Of a stretch of DNA of 64,000 nucleotides, positions 15,224-25,338 are shown piece by piece. Where the stretch lies: positions 1 to 64,000 of the forward strand of contig NZ_JAACYW010000021.1 in NCBI RefSeq assembly GCF_015356825.1. The letters run 5' to 3'. Source of the stretch: Catenulispora rubra. GTDB taxonomy: Bacteria; Actinomycetota; Actinomycetes; Streptomycetales; Catenulisporaceae. The notes below the pieces were generated by a model. The model saw nothing but the letters and a program-made list of their open reading frames with translations. It was not told the origin of the DNA and did not search any database. Positions within the stretch are counted from its first letter, which is position 1, and every line of letters starts with the position of its first letter. The position numbers and the translations under genes are program-made.

Positions 15224-18200
15224 TCAGCCGTCTCCGAACAGCTCCTCAAGCTCTTCGCGCTCGGCCAGTCCGGTCGGGCGGACCGTCTGCCCGTCGCGGA
15301 CGTAGACGAACGCCGCAGAAACCGCGGACAGCGGCACGCCGCGCATCTCCGCCCAGGCCAGACGGTAGACCGCGAGCTGGACCGGGTCGGCGTCGTGCGA
15401 CCGGGAGGTCTTCCAGTCGACGACCTCCCAACCGTCAGCAGTTTTATATACGGCATCGATGCGTCCGCGCACCACCCGGCCGGCCAGCACCACCTGGAAC
15501 GGCTGCTCGACGGCGGTCGGCACCGAATCGGCCCACGGGGTCCGCAGGAACGCCTCCTGAAGCTCCTTGAGGTCCACCTCGTCGGCGATCTCCTCGTCGG
15601 CGGCGCCCGGCAGGTCCTCGTACTCGAACAGCGCCTGCTGCCCGAACAGCGACTCGATCCAGGCGTGGAACTTGGTGCCCAGCCGGGCCGAGGGCTGCGG
15701 CGGCTGGGGCATGGGGCGCGCCAGCTCGCGGCGGAAACGTGAGGGGTCGTTGCGGTACCGCAGCAGCTGGGAGGCGGACATCGAGGAGGGCAGCGGGGCG
15801 TAGCGCTGGATGGAGTCGCCGCGCTTGAGCTCTTCCAGCAGGGCTTCGAGGTCGCGGTCCCAGGAGGCGATGGCCGCGCGGTCCTCGGCGGTGGCGGCGG
15901 TCTCGGCGTCGACCGGGTGCGGTTCGGCGGGCTGCTCGGCAGCACGCTGACCCGGTACGGCGGCCGTCTCCTCCTCGACTTGAGGTTCCTCAGCAACTGG
16001 TTGATCCGCGGACCCGTCAGAGCCCGGTTCCTCGTACTCCGGCTCTTCAAAGTCCGGCTCTTCAAAATCCGGTTCGTCGAAGTTCGGCTCGTCGGCGTCC
16101 GACGGCATGTCATCGGATGGCGCGGTCTCCGTCGGAGCAGTGCCCATCGACGCGGTGTCCGTCGACGCGGTCTCCATCGGCTCGCCGTACACCGCCGCCT
16201 GCCGCCGCCACAGCGCGGCCATCACCATCTCGGCCCCGACCCGCCGCCGCTCGGCCGCCTCGGCGTCCGGCAGCACCGGCCAGTGCGCCTCGGTCGCGCC
16301 GAGGCTGGGGTTCACGGCGTCCGGATCCGGCTCCGCGGCCCAGGCGACGATCTCGCCGTGGCCCTCCTGGCAGTGCTCGAACAGTCCGGTCAGCCAGGTG
16401 TCCGGCCCGCGGCGCCGCTTCTGCGTCGGCCCCCACCAGTGCCCCGAGGCGATCAGGTGGTAGCGCGGCCGGGTGACCGTCACGTACTCCAGCCGCAGGT
16501 CCTCCCAGGACTCGTACTCCTTGGCCTGCTCCTTGAAGGACTTGAAGGCGGCGGTGTTGCCGGCGTCGTCCAGGCTCGGCAGGTGCTCGGCGTCGCCGCG
16601 CAGCGGATAGGGCAGCACCGCGCCGGACCCGATCCACGACTCGCGCGGCTTCTGCGCGGCGCCGGCCAGGTGCGGCACGAACACCGCGTCCCACTCCAGA
16701 CCCTTCGACTTGTGCATGGTCAGCAGCTTCACCGAGTCGCCCTGCGACGGCAGCGAGGCGTCGATCCCCCGCTCGTGCCGCTCGGCCGCCTTCAGATAGG
16801 CACGGAAAGCGGTTACTGACTGGTCCCCCTCCAGGTCCTGGAAGTCGGCCGCCCGGCCGAGGAACGCAGCCAGCGTCTCCGCCGAGCGCTGCGCCACCAG
16901 CTTCGGCGACGCCGCGACCTCCACGTCCAGCCCGGTCACCGAGATCACCCGGTGCAGCACGTCCAGGACCGGCTCGGACAGCCGGCGGCGCAGGATCCGG
17001 ACCTCGGAGGCGAACCGCGCGAAGCGCACCCGGGCCGCTTCGGAGAACGGCAGGTCAGTACCCGGATCCGCCATAGCGTCGGACAACGACACCACCTCGG
17101 TCGGATCCGACCCCGCGACCGCCTCGGCCAGCCGGTCCCGGCCGGCCCGGTCTGCGTACTCCGTGGGGTCGCGCACCAGCTCCCGGGCCCGCATCCCGAG
17201 CAGCGCCAGGTCCCGCGCGCCGATCCGCCAGCGCGGCCCGGTCAGCAGCCGGACCAGCGAGGCGTTGGCGATCGGCTCGTCCAGCACGTCCAGCATCGCG
17301 ATCAGGTCCGCGACCTCCGGCAGGTGCACCAGCCCGGAGAGCCCGACCACCTCGACCGCCAGCCCCTGCGCGTGCATCTCCTCGTACAGCGGCGGGATCT
17401 GGTTGCCCTTGCGCACCAGCACCGCGATCTCGCGCAGCGCGATCCCGCCCCGGTAGTGCGCGTCGGCGACCATCCGCGCGACCCACTTCACCTCGTCCTC
17501 GGCGGTCTCGGTGAGTCCGACGCGGGTCCAGCCCTGGTTCGCCTTCTCCTCCGAGGGCCGCAGCTGCCGGACGCCGGTGTGCCGCTGGCGCAGCGGGTCC
17601 GAGACCACGTTCGCGAACTCCAGCAGATGGCCGCCGCTGCGCCGGTTCTCGCTCAGCGCGTAGCCGCGCGAGCGTTCCCCGTCGGCGCGGGCGAAGTGGT
17701 CCGGGAAGTCGTCGAGGTTCGCCACCGACGCGCCGCGCCAGCCGTAGATGGACTGGCAGGGGTCGCCGACCGCGGTCACGGGATGGCCGCCGCCGAACAG
17801 TCCGACCAGCATCCGCCGCTGCGCCACCGACGTGTCCTGATACTCGTCGAGCAGCACCACCCGGAACTTCTCGCGCTCGATCGCCCCGACCTCGGGCCGC
17901 TCCTCGGCCAGCCGCGCGCCGAGCACCATCTGGTCGCCGAAGTCGATCAGATCGCGCCGCACCTTCAGGTCCCGGTAGCGCTCGACCAGCTCGGACAGCT
18001 CGATCCGCTGCCGGGCGACCTCGGCGGCCTTGAGGAAGTCGGTGTAGCCGCGCTTGGCCTTGCCGTTCCGGGGATCCCGGAACGACTCCGCCTGCCCTAT
18101 GAACGCTTCCTCGTGCTCGCGCAGCTGCTCCGGGGTCACCAGGTGCTCGGACAGCTCGCCGTCCAGGGCCAGCACCTTGTCGGCGAGGTCGGCGACCTTG

Positions 18201-18676
18201 CCCTTGAAGTAGCGCAGCTCCTTGGGCCCGCGCACCGCGGTGACGGCCAGCTGGTAGCGCGTGGCGTCGGCCAGCAGCCGGGCCGAGGGCTCCAGGCCCA
18301 GGCGCAGGCCGTGCTCCTTGATCAGGCGGTCGGCGTAGGCGTGGTAGGTCGAGACGGTGGGCTCGCCGACCGACTCCTCGATGTCGGAGTCAGGGTTGTC
18401 GAGCTCTTCGTCCTCCAACTTCCGTAGAGCCTTGCGAATCCGCTCCGCCAGCTCGGCGGCGGCCTTGTTGGTGAACGTCAGCCCGAGCACCTGGTGCGGC
18501 CCGACCTGCCCGGTCCCGACCAGCCACACCACGCGCGCGGCCATCACGGTGGTCTTGCCCGACCCCGCGCCGGCCACGATGACGGCCGGTTCGAGCGGCG
18601 CCGTGATGGCTTCGAGCTGTTCTTCCGTGTAAGGAACCCCGAGCAGTGCTTTGAGATCTTCGGTGTCCCGGATCAA
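15224..18676 (-). CDS. adnB: AdnB subunit of the AdnAB helicase-nuclease
   Basis: A 1150-aa UvrD-like motor fused to a RecB-type nuclease. Walker A AGAGSGKT is at 35-42, and DEYQD and late helicase motifs (EYVTVTRPRYHL) are present. The C-terminal PD-(D/E)XK nuclease shows GTKFHAWIE, RGRIDAVYK, EVVDWKTS and QLAVYRLAW. AdnAB resects double-strand breaks in actinobacteria; AdnB is the lead motor. The start is a TTG at 18676 overlapping the adnA stop (TTGA). It gives MIRDTEDLKALLGVPYTEEQ, which fits the family N-terminus; no ATG or GTG lies close. An unusual acidic linker (about 840-935, with repeats like DEPDFEEPDFEEPEYEEP) joins motor and nuclease. adnA/adnB are named by gene order. Confidence 0.88.
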   Translation of the reverse strand: MIRDTEDLKALLGVPYTEEQLEAITAPLEPAVIVAGAGSGKTTVMAARVVWLVGTGQVGPHQVLGLTFTNKAAAELAERIRKALRKLEDEELDNPDSDIEESVGEPTVSTYHAYADRLIKEHGLRLGLEPSARLLADATRYQLAVTAVRGPKELRYFKGKVADLADKVLALDGELSEHLVTPEQLREHEEAFIGQAESFRDPRNGKAKRGYTDFLKAAEVARQRIELSELVERYRDLKVRRDLIDFGDQMVLGARLAEERPEVGAIEREKFRVVLLDEYQDTSVAQRRMLVGLFGGGHPVTAVGDPCQSIYGWRGASVANLDDFPDHFARADGERSRGYALSENRRSGGHLLEFANVVSDPLRQRHTGVRQLRPSEEKANQGWTRVGLTETAEDEVKWVARMVADAHYRGGIALREIAVLVRKGNQIPPLYEEMHAQGLAVEVVGLSGLVHLPEVADLIAMLDVLDEPIANASLVRLLTGPRWRIGARDLALLGMRARELVRDPTEYADRAGRDRLAEAVAGSDPTEVVSLSDAMADPGTDLPFSEAARVRFARFASEVRILRRRLSEPVLDVLHRVISVTGLDVEVAASPKLVAQRSAETLAAFLGRAADFQDLEGDQSVTAFRAYLKAAERHERGIDASLPSQGDSVKLLTMHKSKGLEWDAVFVPHLAGAAQKPRESWIGSGAVLPYPLRGDAEHLPSLDDAGNTAAFKSFKEQAKEYESWEDLRLEYVTVTRPRYHLIASGHWWGPTQKRRRGPDTWLTGLFEHCQEGHGEIVAWAAEPDPDAVNPSLGATEAHWPVLPDAEAAERRRVGAEMVMAALWRRQAAVYGEPMETASTDTASMGTAPTETAPSDDMPSDADEPNFDEPDFEEPDFEEPEYEEPGSDGSADQPVAEEPQVEEETAAVPGQRAAEQPAEPHPVDAETAATAEDRAAIASWDRDLEALLEELKRGDSIQRYAPLPSSMSASQLLRYRNDPSRFRRELARPMPQPPQPSARLGTKFHAWIESLFGQQALFEYEDLPGAADEEIADEVDLKELQEAFLRTPWADSVPTAVEQPFQVVLAGRVVRGRIDAVYKTADGWEVVDWKTSRSHDADPVQLAVYRLAWAEMRGVPLSAVSAAFVYVRDGQTVRPTGLAEREELEELFGDG

Positions 18677-21600
18677 AGGAGTTGCTTTCCCTCGGGCTGT
18701 TTCGGGCAGCACTTGCGGAAGACGCAGGTGCCGCACTGTTTCTCGCCGTACGCGGCGAAGTTCTCGTCCAGGACCCGCGCCGCCATCTTCGCGAGCTTCT
18801 TCTCGATCGGCGTCTCGCCGGGCTGGTCCAGCGAGGGGTCCTGCTCGGCGGTCTTGGGCAGCCCGGCCGCGTCGCCCTCGCGCAGGAACACCAGCTCGGC
18901 GCCGCCGGACTCGTTCGAGACGCCCTGTATCGCGCCCTCGCGCACCACCAGCTGGTAGACCGCGAGCTGGGGGTGCTCCTGGGCCTCGTTCTTGGTCGGC
19001 ACGTTCTTGCCGGTCTTGAAGTCGACCACGTAGACCAGCCCGGCCTCGTCGGTCTCGACGCGGTCGAAGGAGCCGCGGATGCGCAGGTCGAAGCCCTCTC
19101 CTTCGCGTGCTTCCTCGGAGCTGACGTTGAGCCGGACGTCGAAGTCCTGCTCCGAGGAGTGCAGCAGCCGGCCCCGGTCGGTGACGTGCCAGGCCAGGAA
19201 CCGCTCCAGCGCGGCCCGCGCCTCCTCCTTCTGCTGCGGCGACTGCCACTGCGCCTCGAAGGACAGCCGGTCCCAGACCCGGTCCAGCCGCTCCATCAGC
19301 ACGTCCAGCCGGGCCGGGGTGTCGCCCTTGGCCACCTCGTCGGCCAGCACGTGCACCACGTTGCCGAAGCCGAGCGCGACGGTCTTCTGCTCATGCGCGG
19401 CGGCCTCGTGGTCCAGGAACCAGCGCAGCGAGCACTCGTCTATGGCCGCGACCTGGCTGGCGGAGAGCAGCAGCGGCTTGTCCGGATCGCGCACCGGCTG
19501 CTCGGAGGAGGTCTCCTCGACCAGGCCCCACCACTTGTCGGGGTGCGCGGAGGGCACCAGCGGCCGGCCGTCCCCGGCCTGCGCGTCGGCCAGCCGGGCC
19601 AGCCGCTCGGCCGCGGCCTGCCGCAGCTGGTCGGTGCTCTTCGGATCGGTCAGCACCCGGCGCAGATCGGCGACCAGGGCGGGGATGGCCAGCGCGCGCT
19701 TGCGCAGGCCGGGCAGCGGCTGCACCTCGACGCCGAGTTCGTACACGAACCGCGAAGGCGCCTCGGCCGCAGCGTCGTCGCCGATCAGGGAGCTGTCGAC
19801 GGCGGTGACGACCAGCCGCTCGCGGGCCCGGGTGGCGGCCACGTAGAACAGCCGGCGCTCCTCGGCGAGCAGCGTCCCCGCGGTCGGGATCTCCTCCATC
19901 GACCGCAGGCCGTTGCGGCCGATCAGGTCGGCCTGGAGCAGCGAGCCGCGCAGCCGGAGGTCCGGCCACAAGCCGTCCTGGACCCCGGCGACGATCACGA
20001 AGCGCCACTGCAGGCCCTTGGACTTGTGCGCGCTCATCAGCCGCACCGCGCCGCCGCGCGAGGACTGCGCGGCCATCGAGTCGCCGGCCAGCTCCTGCGC
20101 TTCCAGATCGGCGATGAAGTTGCGGACGCCACGGCCGGTCGCGCGGTCCTCGGCGCGCGAGGCGTAGTCGAAGAGCACGCACACCGCGTCCAGGTCGCGG
20201 TCGGCCGAGCGGCCGGTGTTGCCGCCGCGCTGCGCGGTGCGCTCCAGGCGCTCGGGCCACTTGGTCGCGCTCCACAGCTGCCACAGCGCCTGTTCGACCG
20301 AGCCGCCGCCGCGCAGTATCTGGCGAGTGCGCAGCAGGAGCATGCCGAGCTGGTAGGCGGGACGTGCGACGTCCTCCTCCATGGCGATCAGGCGTGCGGG
20401 CTCGGCGAGGGCTTCGCGGAGCAGGACCTCGCTGGGACGGACGCCGTTGACGGTCGCGTCAGTGATCTCGCGAGGCTCCGGTGCGACAGCGTTCTGGTTC
20501 GCCACGCGCTCCTCGGCGCGCAGCGCGCGGGCCAGCTTGCGGAGTTCGAACGCGTCCATCCCGCCGAGCGGTCCGGACAGCAGCGAGCGTGCGACGTCGG
20601 GCGTCAGCGCCTCCTCGTTGTCCGCAACCCGCAGCGCCTGCAACAGCACCGAGACCGAGGGTTCGGCGGCCAGCGGCAGCTCGTCGCCGGAGGTGTCGAC
20701 CGGCACGCCGGCGGTGATCAGCGCGCGCCGCAGCGCCGGGATCGAGCGGGTCGCGGAGCGGACCAGGACGGCGATCTCGTCCCACGGGACGCCGTCCTCC
20801 AGATGCGCGCGCCGCACCATGTCCACGATGTTGTCGAGCTCGGTGTTCGGCGTCGGGAAGGTGAAGACCTGGAGCGAGCCCTCGATCGGCGCGCCGTCCA
20901 CCACCGGCCCCTCGGCCGCCAGGTCGCGGTGCTCGCGCACCTTCTCGACCGGCAGCAGCGGGATCGGCATGCGCCGGGTGAGCTCGCGCGAGGCCTTCAG
21001 CAGCGCGGGGCCGCAGCGGCGCGAGGTGCGCAGCACGGCGGTGTCGGCGGGCGTGCCGTCCATGTTCCGGAAGGACTCGGGGAAGTCGAGGATGCCGCGC
21101 ACGTCCGCGCCGCGGAACTGGTAGATCGACTGGTCCGGGTCGCCGAACACCACCAGGTCGGCGCCGTCCCCGGCCAGCGCCTCCAGCAGCCGCACCTGGG
21201 AGGGGTCGGTGTCCTGGTATTCGTCCACGAACACGGCGCGGAAGTCGTGGCGCAGTTCGCGGCGGACGTCGTCCTGCCCGGCCAGCAGCACCGCGCGGTG
21301 CACGAGCTCGCCGTAGTCCAGGACGCCCTGGACGTCGAGCACGTCGAGGTACTCCTCGAAGAACGCCGAGGCGGCGTACCAGTCGCCGCGGTCGGCCCGC
21401 CGCGCCGCCTCGGCCAGCTCGGTCGGGTCCAGGCCGAGTTCCCGCGCGCGGGCCAGCACGGTCCGCAGCTCCTCGGCGAAGCCGCGGGTGGCCAGCGCCG
21501 CGCGCAGGTCCTGCGGCCACTGGATGCGCTCGCCGAGCGCACCGCCGCCTATCCCTACGTCGATGCTCCCGGAGACCAGGTCGCGGACGAACACGTCCTG

Positions 21601-22020
21601 CTCGGGACCGGAGAGCAACCGGATCGGCTCGGTGAACAGCTCGGGGTCCTGGAAGCGGCGGACCAGCGCATAACAAAAGGAGTGGAACGTGGTCGCCAGC
21701 GGCGCGACGCCGGACATCGACAGGCGACGGCCGATGCGGTCACGCAGTTCGGAGGCGGCCTTGCGGCTGAATGTGAGGATCAACACCTGGTCGGGACGAA
21801 GCGCCGCGCGATCCGGATCGGTCTTGGAGATGACCGCTTCGACCAGCGTGTGCGTCTTCCCGGTGCCGGGTCCGGCGAGCACCAGCAGCGGCCCGCCGGG
21901 GTGGTCGACGACGCGGCGCTGCGCCGGGTCCAGCGGGGGTCCGCTGACCTGGGACGGCGCCTGCGTGTCGAACAACGTTTCGAATCCTTCGCCGGTGGGT
22001 ATACCCGAGCGATACACCAC
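18673..22020 (-). CDS. adnA: AdnA subunit of the AdnAB helicase-nuclease
   Basis: A 1115-aa protein with an N-terminal SF1 motor (Walker A AGPGTGKT at 49-56; FVDEYQDTDPSQ) and a C-terminal nuclease (GSFDRVETD, VVDFKTGK, LAVYQLV). A Cys in the segment DECSLRWFLDHE and the terminal cluster CGTCVFRKCCP fit the four-cysteine iron-sulfur fold of AddB/AdnA nucleases. It forms a heterodimer with AdnB encoded just downstream (4-nt overlap). The start is one of two adjacent GTG codons (22020, 22017) behind GAGG. Upstream lie 163 bp with a bidirectional-looking terminator shared with the convergent-facing ABC permease gene. M. tuberculosis has the same adnA-adnB order. Confidence 0.9.
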   Translation of the reverse strand: MVYRSGIPTGEGFETLFDTQAPSQVSGPPLDPAQRRVVDHPGGPLLVLAGPGTGKTHTLVEAVISKTDPDRAALRPDQVLILTFSRKAASELRDRIGRRLSMSGVAPLATTFHSFCYALVRRFQDPELFTEPIRLLSGPEQDVFVRDLVSGSIDVGIGGGALGERIQWPQDLRAALATRGFAEELRTVLARARELGLDPTELAEAARRADRGDWYAASAFFEEYLDVLDVQGVLDYGELVHRAVLLAGQDDVRRELRHDFRAVFVDEYQDTDPSQVRLLEALAGDGADLVVFGDPDQSIYQFRGADVRGILDFPESFRNMDGTPADTAVLRTSRRCGPALLKASRELTRRMPIPLLPVEKVREHRDLAAEGPVVDGAPIEGSLQVFTFPTPNTELDNIVDMVRRAHLEDGVPWDEIAVLVRSATRSIPALRRALITAGVPVDTSGDELPLAAEPSVSVLLQALRVADNEEALTPDVARSLLSGPLGGMDAFELRKLARALRAEERVANQNAVAPEPREITDATVNGVRPSEVLLREALAEPARLIAMEEDVARPAYQLGMLLLRTRQILRGGGSVEQALWQLWSATKWPERLERTAQRGGNTGRSADRDLDAVCVLFDYASRAEDRATGRGVRNFIADLEAQELAGDSMAAQSSRGGAVRLMSAHKSKGLQWRFVIVAGVQDGLWPDLRLRGSLLQADLIGRNGLRSMEEIPTAGTLLAEERRLFYVAATRARERLVVTAVDSSLIGDDAAAEAPSRFVYELGVEVQPLPGLRKRALAIPALVADLRRVLTDPKSTDQLRQAAAERLARLADAQAGDGRPLVPSAHPDKWWGLVEETSSEQPVRDPDKPLLLSASQVAAIDECSLRWFLDHEAAAHEQKTVALGFGNVVHVLADEVAKGDTPARLDVLMERLDRVWDRLSFEAQWQSPQQKEEARAALERFLAWHVTDRGRLLHSSEQDFDVRLNVSSEEAREGEGFDLRIRGSFDRVETDEAGLVYVVDFKTGKNVPTKNEAQEHPQLAVYQLVVREGAIQGVSNESGGAELVFLREGDAAGLPKTAEQDPSLDQPGETPIEKKLAKMAARVLDENFAAYGEKQCGTCVFRKCCPKQPEGKQLL

Positions 22021-22112
22021 GGTCCTCTATGACAACACAGACCACCGACTGTCACGCCCCATTCGGCAATCGATCACGCCTGCGCGCCGATCATGCCGTA
22101 TCGGCGAACGCG

Positions 22113-22142
22113 AAGGACCCGCGGGTTCGGCCGCGGGTCCTT
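22113..22142 (-). terminator. Intrinsic terminator downstream of the ABC permease
   Basis: A perfect 12-bp stem (22113-22124 with 22131-22142) and a 6-nt loop. On the minus strand it follows the permease stop codon at 22184 by about 40 nt and stands before the adnA promoter. The plus-strand side is followed by CCCTTTCTT, but no plus-strand gene ends here. Confidence 0.75.
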
Positions 22143-22183
22143 CCCTTTCTTGAGCACACTCCCCTATCCGGGCCTGTCTGGGC

Positions 22184-24502
22184 CTACTCGCTGCGCAGCA
22201 CCTCAGAGATCGACGACCGCGCCGCGGACCGGGCCGGGACCAGCGCGCCGAGGACCGCGATCCCCACGCCGGCCAGGAACATCCAGGCCAGCAGCGGCAC
22301 CGAGTAGACGTGGACCATGCTCGGCGCGAGGTCCAGGCCCTGGGCGCGTTCGATCATCGAGACGATCAGCGCGTGCAGGCCGTAGCCCAGCGGCAGCCCG
22401 ACGATCCCGCCGAGCAGTCCGAGCAGCCCCATCGAGGTCACGATCATCCCCACCACCTGGCGCGGGGTCATGCCCACCGACTTCAGCATCCCGATGTCGC
22501 GGCGGCGCTCGCGGGTGTTCAGCAGCACGGTGTTGAACACCCCGAGCGCGGCGACCAGGCTGAGCACGACGGTGATGACGGCCGCGAAGACCTCCAGCTC
22601 GGCGTTCGGATTTCCGTAGTCGCGGACGGTGACGTCCCAGGTCGGGTCCAGCGCCTTCAGCTTCGCCGCCAGCGCCTGCCGGTCCGCGCCAGCCGCGGCG
22701 TGCACCTCGAAGCTGTCGGCCTGACGGCCCGGGGACAGCTGCTGCAGGGTGCTCCAGTCCGCTTGGAACATGCTGTCCCCGCCCGTGATCCCCTCGCCGA
22801 CGATGACGTCCTTCGCGGTGCGGCCGTTCGACTCGATGGTCAGGGTCTGGCCGACGGCCAGGTGGTGCCGGTTCAGGAACCGCGCCGGGGCCACGATCTG
22901 GTTCGGGCCGTCCAGCCAGTGCCCCTTGACCATCGTCCAGCCCATCTTCGCCGAGTCGCCGCCGTAGTAGTGCACGTTGACCTCGCTGGTCATCCCGGCG
23001 ATCCCGACCATGTCGCCGGTCTGCGACGCCACTCCGTCCACGCCGGGGACGGCGCGCATCGCCTGCTCCATCGCGGCCGGGCCCACGGTCACCGAGGTGG
23101 CCGGGTCGTGCCCGACGTCGACGGCCACCGCGCCGATCCGGTCCGAGGCCGCGCTGGTGTCGGTCATGGTGCGGGCCAGGCCGTTGGCGAAGACCACGGT
23201 GGTCACCCCGAGCAGCACCGCCGCGAAGGTCAGGGCACTGCGGGCGGGCCGGGCGAACGGCAGCCCCAGCCCCATGCTCACCGAGCGCGGCAGCCGGGAG
23301 CCGGCGAGCTTGCGCTGCACCTTCAGGCCGCGGCCGCGCTTGGGCGCCGAGCCGGCCGAGATCGCGGCGATCGCCGACATCCCCGCCGCGCGCCGGGCCG
23401 GGAGGTAGGCGGCCAGCGCCACCAGCAGCGGCACCCCGAGCAGGCACGCCACGTCCACCAGCGGACTGATCTGCTGCTGTCCGCCGAGCCCGTTGAAGGC
23501 CTTGTTCAGCAGCGGCGACCCGACCACCAGCCCGATCGGCAGCCCGACCACGGTCCCGACGACCGCCGGCACCGCCATGGTCGCCACGTAGACCCGGACC
23601 ACCTGGCGCGGGGTGAAGCCGATGGTCTTGTAGATCCCGATGTCCCGGTATCCGGAGACCACGGCCCCGCTGACCACGTTCAGCACGATCAGCACCGCGA
23701 CCGACACCGCCAGCACGCCGAACGCGATCAGCATCGGCAGCAGGCTCTGCAGCTTGGCCAGCATCTCGGCGCGGGTGGTGTGCCAGGACTGGAAGCCGGT
23801 GAGGGTGCCGGCCGGCAGGTTCCCGGTCGCGGCGGTCACGTCCGCCTTGACCTGGGCGTCGCTGCCGGCGTGCGCGAACCGGTAGAGCATCTCCAGGTGG
23901 TCCGGGTGCAGGGCCGCCATCTGGGAAGGTACGACCCACGCGTCAGCGGTCTGCGAAACGGAGTACGCGTAGCCGACGATGGTGAAGGTGGGCAGGCCCG
24001 GGCCGGTGATGGTCGAGGCGTCCTGCCCCGGCGGCGCCGGAAGGGTCTGGCCGACCGGCTGATCCAGCACGATCTCCCCCGGCGCGCTGGGCCAGCGGCC
24101 CTGCCACAGCCGGACGCGGTCCACGTCTCCGGGTCCGGGCTGCGACCGGCCGACCACGGTCATCTGCAGGGGACCGCCCATGTGCGGCATCTGCATGCTG
24201 ACCTGCGCCGCCTCGAAGGGCCCGGCCGAGCCGGTGACCCCGGCGGCGTGCGCGGTGGCGGCGAGCTGCTGGTCGGTGGCCTTGGCGCCGTCGAAGGCGA
24301 CGACGGCGTGCGCGCCGTTCTGCTGCCCGAAGGCCTGCTCGAACGGCCCGGTCGAAGCCTCCAGCAGCCCGAGCCCCAGCACCGCGCTCATCGCGGACAG
24401 GGTGACGACGAGCCCGATGACGAAGGTCTGGACCTTGCGACGCTTCACGGCCGCGCGCGAGGCGCGCCAGACCGGTCCTTTGGCAAGTCTCATGGCGCTC
24501 AC
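22184..24502 (-). CDS. FtsX/MacB-type ABC transporter permease
   Basis: A 772-aa permease with two FtsX repeats. It begins with a cytoplasmic basic stretch and a first membrane helix (about 27-48), then a large extracytoplasmic domain, a three-helix block (about 250-380), a second N-terminal helix with a second outside domain, and a final three-helix block (about 645-760). This tandem arrangement is typical of actinobacterial exporters linked to antimicrobial peptide or lipid efflux. The ATG overlaps the ATPase stop (ATGA), so the two subunits are coupled. The pair is divergent from a histidine kinase and response regulator, which probably control it. Substrate unknown. Confidence 0.9.
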   Translation of the reverse strand: MSAMRLAKGPVWRASRAAVKRRKVQTFVIGLVVTLSAMSAVLGLGLLEASTGPFEQAFGQQNGAHAVVAFDGAKATDQQLAATAHAAGVTGSAGPFEAAQVSMQMPHMGGPLQMTVVGRSQPGPGDVDRVRLWQGRWPSAPGEIVLDQPVGQTLPAPPGQDASTITGPGLPTFTIVGYAYSVSQTADAWVVPSQMAALHPDHLEMLYRFAHAGSDAQVKADVTAATGNLPAGTLTGFQSWHTTRAEMLAKLQSLLPMLIAFGVLAVSVAVLIVLNVVSGAVVSGYRDIGIYKTIGFTPRQVVRVYVATMAVPAVVGTVVGLPIGLVVGSPLLNKAFNGLGGQQQISPLVDVACLLGVPLLVALAAYLPARRAAGMSAIAAISAGSAPKRGRGLKVQRKLAGSRLPRSVSMGLGLPFARPARSALTFAAVLLGVTTVVFANGLARTMTDTSAASDRIGAVAVDVGHDPATSVTVGPAAMEQAMRAVPGVDGVASQTGDMVGIAGMTSEVNVHYYGGDSAKMGWTMVKGHWLDGPNQIVAPARFLNRHHLAVGQTLTIESNGRTAKDVIVGEGITGGDSMFQADWSTLQQLSPGRQADSFEVHAAAGADRQALAAKLKALDPTWDVTVRDYGNPNAELEVFAAVITVVLSLVAALGVFNTVLLNTRERRRDIGMLKSVGMTPRQVVGMIVTSMGLLGLLGGIVGLPLGYGLHALIVSMIERAQGLDLAPSMVHVYSVPLLAWMFLAGVGIAVLGALVPARSAARSSISEVLRSE

Positions 24503-25254
24503 GCGGTCCTCTCCACGGCGCGCTCGGCCACGATCCGGCCGTCGGCGACCTCGACCAGGCGGCTGGCGCAGCGGGCGGCCAGGCGCGGGTCGTGGGTCAC
24601 CATCAGCAGGGTCTGCCCGAGCTGGTTCAGGTCGATCAGCAGGTCCATGACCTGCTCGCCGGAGCGGCTGTCCAGCGCGCCGGTCGGTTCGTCGGCCAGC
24701 AGCAGGGCCGGCCGGTTCATCAGGGCCCGGGCCACCGCGACGCGCTGGCGCTCGCCGCCGGACAGCTGCTGCGGGTAGGTGTTCTTGCGGTCGGCGATGC
24801 CCAGCTCACCGAGCAGTTCCAGCGCGCGGCGCCGGGCCTGGCCGGCCGGGACGCCGGACAGCTGTGCGGCCAGCGCGACGTTGTCCAGCGCCGGCAGGTC
24901 GTCGATCAGGTTGAAGAACTGGAAGATCATCCCGATCCGGCGGCGGCGGAACAGCGCCAGGCCGGTCTCGTTCAGCGCGCCGAGGTCTTCGCCGTGCACG
25001 ACGACCTGCCCGGAGCTGGGCCGGTCCAGGCCGGCGACCAGGTTCAGCAGCGTGGACTTGCCGCAGCCGGAGGGGCCCATGACCGCGACGGCCTCGCCCT
25101 GGCGGATGTGCAGGGTGACGCGGTCGAGGGCGGTGGTGTCCCCGAACTCCTTGCGGACGTTGTCGAGGCGGACGATGGGTCCGGTGGACTCTGCGGACTC
25201 TGGGGACTCGGCGGTCCCTGCGGACTCGGCGGACTCGGCGGCGGTAGCGGTCAT
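24499..25254 (-). CDS. ABC transporter ATP-binding protein (LolD/MacB class)
   Basis: A 251-aa ATPase. Walker A GPSGCGKST is near residues 60-68, the Q-loop lies in MIFQFFNL, the signature is LSGGERQRVAVARAL, Walker B is ALLLADEPTGALD, and the H-switch is VTHD. The first 25 residues are a low-complexity Ser/Ala/Glu repeat (SAESAGTAESPESAEST) before the conserved fold starts. TACGTT lies 6 nt before the ATG and no Shine-Dalgarno sequence is present, so the mRNA is probably leaderless. It powers the permease encoded downstream. Confidence 0.92.
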   Translation of the reverse strand: MTATAAESAESAGTAESPESAESTGPIVRLDNVRKEFGDTTALDRVTLHIRQGEAVAVMGPSGCGKSTLLNLVAGLDRPSSGQVVVHGEDLGALNETGLALFRRRRIGMIFQFFNLIDDLPALDNVALAAQLSGVPAGQARRRALELLGELGIADRKNTYPQQLSGGERQRVAVARALMNRPALLLADEPTGALDSRSGEQVMDLLIDLNQLGQTLLMVTHDPRLAARCASRLVEVADGRIVAERAVERTA

Positions 25255-25338
25255 GTGATCAACGTATGGTGGGGGCGCACCGCGGCGGATCGGTCCGTGG
25301 TGGTAATCGTCCGGGCCTCTCATCCTGGGGATGTAGAC

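Noticed and set aside
18682-22032. A 1116-codon plus-strand frame opposite adnA
   Set aside because: It is an antisense shadow; the product is dominated by Leu/Arg/Gly/Gln, and all helicase and nuclease motifs lie in the minus-strand frame.
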